Positions 57,128 through 64,000 of a DNA stretch of 64,000 bases are shown in pieces (the first letter of the stretch is position 1; every line of letters starts with the position of its first letter). Source of the DNA: Rhodanobacter humi. Its GTDB lineage: Bacteria; Pseudomonadota; Gammaproteobacteria; Xanthomonadales; Rhodanobacteraceae. The translations under genes and the position numbers were made by a program. The notes beneath the pieces are model-generated. The model ran no database searches. It was not told the DNA's origin and worked only from the letters and a program-made list of their open reading frames with translations. Where the stretch lies: positions 3,038,001-3,102,000 of the forward strand of contig NZ_JBGBPY010000001.1 of NCBI RefSeq assembly GCF_041107455.1. The letters run 5' to 3'.

Positions 57128-58225
57128 GTGAAGGTCCTATTTGTTCTTCCCAATATCGCAATCGGTGGCGTCGAGCGTGTGCGCCTGACATTGATCGAAT
57201 ACCTTGCGTCGCATGGAATCGAGTGTCGGCTTGCATTGCGCAGGTATCAGGGCGAACTGCTTGAGCGCGGCCTCAAGCTAACGACGGTTGATGATCTTGC
57301 GCCGCGCGGGTTGCACCAATTTATTCCTTCACTGGTGAAAGTTATCCGACGTGAGCAGCCGACCCATGTGATCACCGCGTTTCCCGACATGGGCTTACTG
57401 ACTTGGCTTGCCCTGAAAATTTCAGGAAGCCGGGCGAAGTGGATACACAGCGTGCACGATACGCAAGCCAACTTGACATCGAGGTCTGATCGTTTGGGGC
57501 GATTCCGTTACATGATCAAGAGCCGTTCGGGGGATTTTTGCTATCGTCGCGCTGATGCGGTTGTTACGGTCTCGGAAGGTATACGCCGTGAAATTTTGGC
57601 CAAATATGTGTTGGCTCCGTCAAAAATCGTGACCCTGCACAATCCTGCGATTCCTGACGAATTGCTCTGTTGGAAACGGTTGCCTCTCGAGAGCGGGGCG
57701 AGTCCTTGTCGCATCGTCGCACTGGGGCGACTCGTACATCAAAAGGGTTTTGACGTCCTGATTCGCGCAATGGCAAACGTGCCGGGCCCTTGGCAATTGG
57801 ACATATGGGGTGATGGAATTGAGCGCTCGAAGCTCTTTGCGCTGGCCGGGGAGCTTGGCCTTCGGGATAAGATTCGCTTTTGCGGTAGCACTATGGAACC
57901 GTTCGCTGCAATGCGCGAAGCGGATATTTTTGTGCTGCCTTCACGTCACGAGGGACTTCCCGGTGTTTTGATCGAGGCGCTTGCGTGTCAGTGTCAAATT
58001 GTCGCCGCCGATTGTCCTCAGGGGCCACGTGAAATCCTGCAAGAAGGGAAGCTCGGTCAGTTGGTGCCGGTAGAAGACGCCAATGCGTTGGCTGTGGCTA
58101 TCACGCGCGTGATCGAAGGGAAGCATCGTGTCAATTCAAACTTGTTGCTGGAACGTGCATACGACTTCACGCGATCGGTTTGTTGTGCACGTTGGGAGTC
58201 TCTTTTGCGGGATTTGGCTGACTAA
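57128..58225 (+). CDS. GT4 family glycosyltransferase
   Basis: 365 residues from a GTG (VKVLFVLPNIAIGGVERVRL); GGATCG lies upstream. Donor domain: VALGRLVHQKGFDVLIRAM, LDIWGDGIERSKLFALAGE and LPSRHEGLPGVLIEALACQCQIV. The sequence is clearly more AT-rich than the genes to its left (many AAA, TTT and ATT codons), pointing to a different origin from the housekeeping part. Confidence 0.9.
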   Translation: MKVLFVLPNIAIGGVERVRLTLIEYLASHGIECRLALRRYQGELLERGLKLTTVDDLAPRGLHQFIPSLVKVIRREQPTHVITAFPDMGLLTWLALKISGSRAKWIHSVHDTQANLTSRSDRLGRFRYMIKSRSGDFCYRRADAVVTVSEGIRREILAKYVLAPSKIVTLHNPAIPDELLCWKRLPLESGASPCRIVALGRLVHQKGFDVLIRAMANVPGPWQLDIWGDGIERSKLFALAGELGLRDKIRFCGSTMEPFAAMREADIFVLPSRHEGLPGVLIEALACQCQIVAADCPQGPREILQEGKLGQLVPVEDANALAVAITRVIEGKHRVNSNLLLERAYDFTRSVCCARWESLLRDLAD

Positions 58226-58313
58226 TCGGCGCGACTTGATTCGAAGCTCCAATCTTTAAGCCGACTCCGCTATGCGAGAAACGCGAGGGACGGACTTGCC
58301 AAGTGCTTTTTCT

Positions 58314-60293
58314 TCATCGCGCGTTTTGGAAATGCTCTAGCCAAGCCTGAAACATCAGGACGTTCCATAGCCTGTAAGGTTCGCCGGTCTCTCCGCTGGC
58401 GTGGGTATTCCACGCTTGCCTGATCATCAGCGGGTCAAAAAAGCCTTCCTCGCGCAATCGCCTTTCGTCCAGTAGTGCTTCCGCCCATTCGTGCAATGGG
58501 CCGTGCAGCCAGTCTCCGATGGGTGCACCGAACCCAGCCTTGGGTCGGTCTACTAGGGTCCTTGGTACATAACGCTGAAGTACTTGCCGCAATATCCATT
58601 TGCCCTGCCCGGTGCGCACCTTTTGTCGCAACGGTGTGCGCCAGGCAAACTCTACGACTCGATGGTCCAGCAACGGCACGCGCGCCTCAAGACTGGCGGA
58701 CATGCTCGCCCGGTCGACTTTCGTGAGGCAATCATCAGGCAGGTAGCTCACCAGATCGGCATACATCATCCTTTCGAACGGTGTGAGCAGCGCCAAATTC
58801 CGCAGTTCATGCGTCAGGTTGGTCGGAACTTCACTGCTGTTCTTGACCACGCGCAGCGCATCATCCCAGTGAGTGATCAGGTGCAGATACCGATCACTGT
58901 CGTTCGCCGCGCCGAGCATGTTGCCCAATCTGGTCGCCATGGACAGCGGGTTTTTTGGGCGCAGCTGGGACGGTAGAAGTCGAGCTGCCCGGCCCATGAC
59001 GTAAGCCAAACTCCCTTGTGGTGCCTTCAGTGCCGCGGCAGCGGAGTTCAGGAGCATGCGTGGGAACATGGCTGTCAGACGCCGGTAGCGTTCGGCTTCG
59101 AAATAGCGGCTGTACCCGCCGAACAGTTCGTCACCGCCATCACCTGAAAGGCTGACGGTAACCGCGTTGCGCGCGAGTCTTGAGACGAAAAGAGTGGGTA
59201 TTTGAGAGGGATCCGCGAATGGCTCGTCAAAGATGGTTGGCAGTTCCGGAACGATATCCAGCGCATCGCGTGCGGTCAGGTACAGCTCTTGGTGGTCGGT
59301 GCCCAGATGGGCCGCAACGGCCTTTGCAAAAGGCGCTTCGTTGATATCCTGTGTACCGAAGCCGATTGAAAACGTCTTTACTGGACGTGAGGCTTGTACT
59401 TGCATCAGTGCTGCGATAGTCGAGGAGTCGATGCCGCCGGACAGAAATGCTCCAAGCGGAACATCGGCCTCCATGCGGATCTTCACGGCGTCGCGCAGAA
59501 GAGTATCGAGTTCGTCGACGGCTTCCTCGTCCGTATAGCCATTTCTGTGTGCAGCGCCGTCCTCTGCAACCCCTCGCGCGGACCAGTAGGTTCGCGTCAG
59601 GGGATGAATCGCCCCTATTTCGAGCGGTTGGCGGGCGGTGCGCTCTTCAACGGGCAACCATGTGCCAGGTAAAAGCTTGTAAATACCGCGAAAGATCGAA
59701 TAGGGAGCCGGGATGTATCCATGGCGCATAAACAACGCTATTGCGTCACGGTTAATTTCGTTGTTGAAGCCGGGTGGCGCCTGGATAGCTTTCAACTCGG
59801 ATGCGAATACAAACATCCGACCAACCCATCCGTAATAGAGCGGCTTGATCCCGACACGGTCGCGAACAAGCGACAGCGTGCGTTGCTCGCGATCCCAAAG
59901 TGCAAACGCAAACATGCCATTGAGACGCTGCAGGGTGCGCTCAAGCCCCCAGTGTTCGACGGCGGTTACGATAACCTCGGTATCCGAGTGGCCGCGGAAC
60001 GTGGCACCTTGGCTTACAAGCTCGCGGTGTAGCTGCTGATGGTTGAATGCTTCACCGTTGTAGGTGATGACGTATCGCCCATTCGCAGAGGCCATTGGTT
60101 GGTGCCCGTGCGCAGACAGGTCCACTACAGACAGCCGGCGATGTCCCAACGCGATGCCGGCACCGGGGTCTACGAACACGCCCGAATCGTCCGGACCGCG
60201 GTGCTTGAGCTGCTCCGACATCCTGCGCGCGCGAGCCACCAACTCCTCGCTGGGCAGCGTGGGTGAGTGCCAAAGACCGGATATGCCGCACAT
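58314..60293 (-). CDS. asnB: asparagine synthetase B-type glutamine amidotransferase (second copy)
   Basis: 659 residues, Cys2 in MCGISGLWHSP. Glutaminase domain (HRRLSVVDLSAHGHQPM, TYNGEAFNHQQLHREL) and synthetase domain (FLSGGIDSSTIAALM, LSGDGGDELFGGYSRYFE, VDRASMSASLEARVPLLDHR). It is clearly distinct from the first copy (different lengths and spacers), so it is not a recent duplicate. It is convergent with the GT4 gene at 57128 and begins the - strand half of the locus. Confidence 0.93.
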   Translation of the reverse strand: MCGISGLWHSPTLPSEELVARARRMSEQLKHRGPDDSGVFVDPGAGIALGHRRLSVVDLSAHGHQPMASANGRYVITYNGEAFNHQQLHRELVSQGATFRGHSDTEVIVTAVEHWGLERTLQRLNGMFAFALWDREQRTLSLVRDRVGIKPLYYGWVGRMFVFASELKAIQAPPGFNNEINRDAIALFMRHGYIPAPYSIFRGIYKLLPGTWLPVEERTARQPLEIGAIHPLTRTYWSARGVAEDGAAHRNGYTDEEAVDELDTLLRDAVKIRMEADVPLGAFLSGGIDSSTIAALMQVQASRPVKTFSIGFGTQDINEAPFAKAVAAHLGTDHQELYLTARDALDIVPELPTIFDEPFADPSQIPTLFVSRLARNAVTVSLSGDGGDELFGGYSRYFEAERYRRLTAMFPRMLLNSAAAALKAPQGSLAYVMGRAARLLPSQLRPKNPLSMATRLGNMLGAANDSDRYLHLITHWDDALRVVKNSSEVPTNLTHELRNLALLTPFERMMYADLVSYLPDDCLTKVDRASMSASLEARVPLLDHRVVEFAWRTPLRQKVRTGQGKWILRQVLQRYVPRTLVDRPKAGFGAPIGDWLHGPLHEWAEALLDERRLREEGFFDPLMIRQAWNTHASGETGEPYRLWNVLMFQAWLEHFQNAR

Positions 60294-60378
60294 TAGTGAT
60301 TACTCACTGGGTAATGTGTTAAGCCGGATGTGTAGACATTTCGCCGACGCATGTGTCGCCCAAATTCCTGAGGCATAG

Positions 60379-61137
60379 TCATTGGGTGGTGTCAGTGACC
60401 GTACTCGTCTGCTTGCGAAAAATTGCGAGGATGCGCGGTGGCTTTGATTTGATCAGGCCCACCGCACGCGCTGCCCATAGTAAAACGCGCATGCGCAGTG
60501 GCCTGAGCTCTGTACTGTTTGCCGATACAAGAGCAAAGCCATGTAGAGACATAAATTCGATCAGCGAGTTTCTTGACCAACTGCGTACGTGTTGCCATAT
60601 GTGGAAAGTGCGACCGCAATTTGGACAGCATGTGTGAAGTTGTTCTAAATCCTCATCGTTCGGCGTAGTGATAACTACATATCCTCCATTCTTGAGCAAA
60701 CGATGGATTTCAGTAAGCATTGCTTCAAGTGCGGGATTGGCGAGGTGCTCAACAACTTCTAACGAAAACACGGCGTCGAAACTTTCGCTAGCCCACGATG
60801 TGGGGACGCGATTGAGGGTCCGGAGATCGGGTAATGGTTCGATTGATGCGCATGTTTTCTGCGCAATGCGGATTGATTCGTGTGAGAAATCGGCGCCGTG
60901 CAACAGTATGTCGGGCCGTAGCTGCGAGATAAATTTGAGAAAGTTTCCAGTTCCGCAACCGAAGTCCAGGATGCGCGCCGATTTGTGCTTGGCGACGCAC
61001 GACAGAGTGCGCTTTGCGACAGGCATGCCATGGCTAACGCTAAAGTAGTTAGCCGTTGCGGATGGTCGATGCGATTGATAGTCCCAGAACCGCGCGACTT
61101 GCTCAGGCGTCCACTCGATGTCTTGAGGTATTGACAT
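60379..61137 (-). CDS. class I SAM-dependent methyltransferase with CPNC zinc-like knot
   Basis: 252 residues from the ATG behind AGGATAGG. SAM-binding motif ILDFGCGTGNFLKF (about 55-68), acidic loop VFSLEVVEHLANP and post-II strand YVVITTPNDEDLEQ. A CCPNCGRTFHIWQH element (about 170-183) is typical of a subgroup in polysaccharide loci that modifies sugars or lipid carriers. Base composition is low-GC relative to the window. It is probably cotranscribed with the flippase upstream (20-base gap). Confidence 0.88.
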   Translation of the reverse strand: MSIPQDIEWTPEQVARFWDYQSHRPSATANYFSVSHGMPVAKRTLSCVAKHKSARILDFGCGTGNFLKFISQLRPDILLHGADFSHESIRIAQKTCASIEPLPDLRTLNRVPTSWASESFDAVFSLEVVEHLANPALEAMLTEIHRLLKNGGYVVITTPNDEDLEQLHTCCPNCGRTFHIWQHVRSWSRNSLIEFMSLHGFALVSANSTELRPLRMRVLLWAARAVGLIKSKPPRILAIFRKQTSTVTDTTQ

Positions 61138-61157
61138 GTGCACCTATCCTATTGAAA

Positions 61158-62429
61158 TCAAAGTCGAGTGTGAATTGATTGATGGTGTCGCAAGTAGCCC
61201 CACCCTATTGCTGCCATTAGCCACTCCGAACACGCCAACCCTAATGGCAGGCCTTTCTCACCAAATAAAACTGTGAGTGTGGTGGCCATGATGATCAATA
61301 GCATCAGTCCAGTGACCTCGAGTGTCACGCGTATCCAGGGCCTGCCCAAGGCCATCAACACGTTGCCCACGGACATGCGTAGAGCCATGCCTGGCAGGGC
61401 CACGCACAGCCAGCGAAGCGTATGGTCAAGGCCATGAAATTTTGTGCCGAATACCCAGTCGAATATCGGTGCGGCCAGCCATAGCACGACCGCGGTAGCA
61501 AGGCTGTAGGCGAAGGCGGTGCTGAATATCCAGAAGAGCAATTGGACTGTACGTTTCGGTTGCTCGTTGCCTTCGCGAAACAATCTGGGCAACGCCGACT
61601 CCATCATAGCGCTGACTGGAAGTGTGGTGGCGGCGATGATACGCGTACCGACTGCGTAGAGACCGGCGACTGGCAGTGGTAGCAATTTGGTGGCAAGCGT
61701 CTTGTCGAGTTCACCGGGGCCGCTTGCACTGATGCTTAGCGCGGCGTACCCGGCATTGTCGCGCAGCTCGCCAATGTTCGGCAGACGCCACTGATGCGGA
61801 GCCGGCCAAGCGGACGGAAACGTTCGCACTGCCAGCACGAGCGCTAGCAGCGAGGCCACCGGATACACGTAGCCGTAAGCGAGTAAAGGATTGGAGGGGT
61901 GTACCAAGAACACGCCGGCGGCGGCAACGAGGCGCAGCACCATCGGCAGGGTTTTCAGTAGTTGCGAGCGTGCAATGCGTCCAAGTCCCTGATGCTCGGA
62001 AACGGCCAGGCGGAACAGTGCTTGCAGCCATATTTCGGTGATGCCGATGGCCAGCAGCACCGTCGCGGGCACTTGGGCCGCGCGCAGCATCAGCATGCAG
62101 ACAGTGAGATAAATGGCCAGCAGTGCGCTTCCGCAAAGCAGCGTGGTCGGGATCGCATAGGCCAGCACCTGGTTGCGGCGCGCCGGCTCCTTTGCCACTT
62201 CGCCAAGCAAGATGACGTTTGTGCCGAAAGGCGAAAGCGCTCCAAGGAGCACGGCCAGCGATGCGACGCCTGCAAACCCACCAAACTGGTACGGCCCCAA
62301 CATGCGCGCCACCAGCAGCAAGGTGCCTGCCTGCACCAGCGTATACAAACCCAATATGAAGGTTGTGCGGATGGTGCCGCGCGCTATGGGGCCTTTCATG
62401 GAGGTCGGGGTACCGGTTACGCGTGGCAT
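61158..62429 (-). CDS. polysaccharide flippase, Wzx/MOP superfamily
   Basis: 423 residues, highly hydrophobic with about twelve membrane helices (first GTIRTTFILGLYTLVQAGTL). MOP-type features include GPGELDKTLATKLLPLPVAGLYAVGTRI in the middle and paired helices at the end. It would move undecaprenyl-linked repeat units across the inner membrane for the glycan assembled here. It overlaps the next methyltransferase gene by 13 bases. Confidence 0.9.
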   Translation of the reverse strand: MPRVTGTPTSMKGPIARGTIRTTFILGLYTLVQAGTLLLVARMLGPYQFGGFAGVASLAVLLGALSPFGTNVILLGEVAKEPARRNQVLAYAIPTTLLCGSALLAIYLTVCMLMLRAAQVPATVLLAIGITEIWLQALFRLAVSEHQGLGRIARSQLLKTLPMVLRLVAAAGVFLVHPSNPLLAYGYVYPVASLLALVLAVRTFPSAWPAPHQWRLPNIGELRDNAGYAALSISASGPGELDKTLATKLLPLPVAGLYAVGTRIIAATTLPVSAMMESALPRLFREGNEQPKRTVQLLFWIFSTAFAYSLATAVVLWLAAPIFDWVFGTKFHGLDHTLRWLCVALPGMALRMSVGNVLMALGRPWIRVTLEVTGLMLLIIMATTLTVLFGEKGLPLGLACSEWLMAAIGWGYLRHHQSIHTRL

Positions 62430-63253
62430 CTAGTGAATACAAATTCGTTGCAACCCAACCCGCGTGTGAGAGTCTGGCGTCGCAACTCGAACCCATCGGC
62501 GGTCAATTTGCGCACAACCTCTTCGGGTTTTGCGACCTCGAACGGGTACCCACCCAGCCAATCCCGCCAGTCGTGAAAGATCGACATGCCCCGCTTTCTT
62601 GCGTACTCACGTGCGTGGGTGCCTGGCAGGTGGAAATGCCGCAGGTCCTGCCACATGGAGTACATGGAAAATAGAGGGTAGAACGTCGCCCCAACCAGCC
62701 AGCGTCCGGGAGCACTACTGCAGTAAAGGCGCTTTATGGCGTGCCAAATCTGTGAGCGCCAACCCTGATCGTTGTACAGCGCAATGAGCAAGGTACCGTG
62801 TTGCGCTACGCGTGACTGAGCCAGTTCAATGGCGGGCCACATGGCTCCCGTATGATGCAGGACGCCCCAGCTGTAAACCAGGTCGAATTGCCCCAGTCCA
62901 GCCATGAATGTGGGATCCAGCGCCGAGCCCTGCATGATTTGCCAATTCGTTGCACGGGGGGCGAAGCACCTGCGCAATTCTTCCGTACATGCCACAGAAT
63001 CGGCGTCATAGTCGAAGGCAACGACATCGGCTCCGAGCTGGTGCATCACCAGACTCGAAAGGCCGCTGCCGGAACCGATGTCCAGTGCACGAATACCGCG
63101 CAAGTCATCTCTCCCAAGAGACTCGCACAATCTGCGTCGTGCCTCGTCGATCCGATGCTCGTCGAGCGTCGTGAGAAAGGATTTCCAGTTGCGGCCGAAC
63201 GCGAACCGCAGGTCCGGGTCTTCGCGACGGGCAAGTTGTGTGGGCGAATTCAT
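62417..63253 (-). CDS. class I SAM-dependent methyltransferase
   Basis: 278 residues. SAM motif IRALDIGSGSGLSSLVMHQLG (about 54-73), acidic residue in VVAFDYDADSV and motif LVYSWGVLHHTGAMW. The C-terminal part has several aromatic residues (YPLFSMYSMWQDLRHFHLPG), suggesting a membrane-near substrate. Same strand and overlapping frames with the flippase, so coexpressed. Target unknown. Confidence 0.88.
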   Translation of the reverse strand: MNSPTQLARREDPDLRFAFGRNWKSFLTTLDEHRIDEARRRLCESLGRDDLRGIRALDIGSGSGLSSLVMHQLGADVVAFDYDADSVACTEELRRCFAPRATNWQIMQGSALDPTFMAGLGQFDLVYSWGVLHHTGAMWPAIELAQSRVAQHGTLLIALYNDQGWRSQIWHAIKRLYCSSAPGRWLVGATFYPLFSMYSMWQDLRHFHLPGTHAREYARKRGMSIFHDWRDWLGGYPFEVAKPEEVVRKLTADGFELRRQTLTRGLGCNEFVFTRCHA

Positions 63254-63310
63254 GTTGTGATCTTACCAGTGCGAAAACGCGACGCTCGAGCCGCGTCGAT
63301 GACGCGTGGG

Positions 63311-64000
63311 TCATTCATTGGACTTGGTAGTCGCGTCGATTTGCTGTCGGAGTTCATGGATATTGCTGTCCAGCCGTCCTCCGATATTGAGCTGCTGCAG
63401 CACCTGAATTTGTCGCTTGGCGGCATCCAGGTGCCCCGAGGCGAGCAGCATGCGCACCAGCGTGATGTGATAAGCCGGCTCACCCGGCAGATCCTTCACG
63501 GCGCCTTCGATCATGCGAAGGCCCAAGGCGTGGTCACTCAGCACGTTCCATGCGTAGTCGCCGTAGGTGGCTTGCAGTCGCGCGCTGGGCCCGGGGTGGT
63601 CCAGGGCAGCCTCGAAGGCTTGCATCATGCGATCAGTGGGCAGAGGACAGGCGCCATCCCTGGCACACTGCGCCAGCGCGGCCAGCGAGCTTTCGTCTTG
63701 CACGCCGGCCTTTCGCGCTTTGAGCTTGGCGATCATGCTGTCCCACCATTGCGGCTTGAGCGGCAGCCCCATGCGCGAGTTCATGAAGATCAACGCTTGC
63801 TGCGGCAGGATCGAGGATTCAGGGAAGCTGGCAGCTTTCTCCAGCGGAACGTAGGCCAATCGCGTGTAAGGCGAGGCAGGATCGTAGTGTGAATACATGA
63901 TGTAGGTGCGGCCCAGTTCGTACTGCGCACGCGGCGAATCGGGCGCACGCACGGCCAGATCCTGAGCCAGCCGCAGCGGGTCGCCCCAGGCGTAGGCAGT
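63311..64000 (-). CDS. TPR-type protein, C-terminal part (runs off the right edge)
   Basis: The frame is open to the last base, so the N-terminus is missing; 229 residues are visible. Helical repeat segments such as YAWGDPLRLAQDLAVRAPDS and RAQYELGRTYIMY fit tetratricopeptide repeats, followed by a ring of hydrophobic helices and CARDGACPLP with two cysteines. In polysaccharide loci such tails belong to large membrane proteins with TPR or O-antigen-ligase-like domains. The full identity needs the neighbouring sequence. Confidence 0.75.
   Translation of the reverse strand, partial: TAYAWGDPLRLAQDLAVRAPDSPRAQYELGRTYIMYSHYDPASPYTRLAYVPLEKAASFPESSILPQQALIFMNSRMGLPLKPQWWDSMIAKLKARKAGVQDESSLAALAQCARDGACPLPTDRMMQAFEAALDHPGPSARLQATYGDYAWNVLSDHALGLRMIEGAVKDLPGEPAYHITLVRMLLASGHLDAAKRQIQVLQQLNIGGRLDSNIHELRQQIDATTKSNE

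Noticed and set aside
54099-60293. The two AsnB genes as an inverted duplication flanking a mobile segment
   Set aside because: The proteins differ in length, spacing and sequence throughout, and no flanking repeats were seen, so recent duplication is not supported.

Overview
The window is high-GC gammaproteobacterial chromosome, most likely from the Xanthomonadales (Rhodanobacteraceae such as Rhodanobacter, Dyella or Luteibacter). The evidence is the gene content and order (pilB-pilC-pilD-coaE, nrdR-ribD-ribE-ribBX, an H-NS protein with a TWSGRG-type DNA-binding motif, a TonB receptor beside glycosidases) and the dense scatter of short palindromic repeats (GTAGGAGCGGCTTCAGCCGCGA type and CTCTCCC/GGGAGAG type) typical of that group. 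No RNA genes, insertion sequences or CRISPR arrays were seen. The genus is an inference.

1-15,315: nine MacB/FtsX-type ABC permeases in tandem, arranged as a truncated B gene followed by four A-B pairs. They are followed by an NtrC-class sigma-54 response regulator, two small exported proteins with the same C-terminal C-X8-C motif, and an NtrY-like sensor kinase. All are on the + strand. No ATPase or adaptor gene is in the window, so the cassette must start further left. This amplified permease array with its own two-component system is the most unusual block here.

15,316-28,576: housekeeping genes. These are qmcA, an NfeD-family gene and a ThrE-type exporter (+); an H-NS-like protein, proS and a DUF4124 protein (-); pssA, a probable divergent DNA polymerase III psi subunit and rimI (+); then valS, a VOC protein, a SPOUT methyltransferase and pyrF (-). 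The convergent rimI/valS junction carries a tandem duplication of about 247 bp, and valS carries a repeat palindrome inside its reading frame.

28,792-37,408: a glycan-utilisation block with a GtaA-like six-hairpin protein, a large TonB-dependent receptor and a GH92 alpha-mannosidase-family protein.

37,659-47,665: ettA (-); a DUF817 membrane protein overlapping glyA; nrdR; ribD with an in-frame repeat; an FMN riboswitch; ribE; ribBX with a GTP cyclohydrolase II-like half lacking zinc cysteines; ldcA; and convergent coaE. From coaE to 51,876 the - strand carries pilB-pilC-pilD-coaE for type IV pili, without a pilin gene.

52,012-64,000: a surface-polysaccharide locus with one GT2 and three GT4 glycosyltransferases, two AsnB-type amidotransferases, a Wzx-like flippase, two SAM methyltransferases and a truncated TPR protein at the right edge. 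The part from about 57,000 on is visibly more AT-rich than the rest, which suggests acquisition by transfer.
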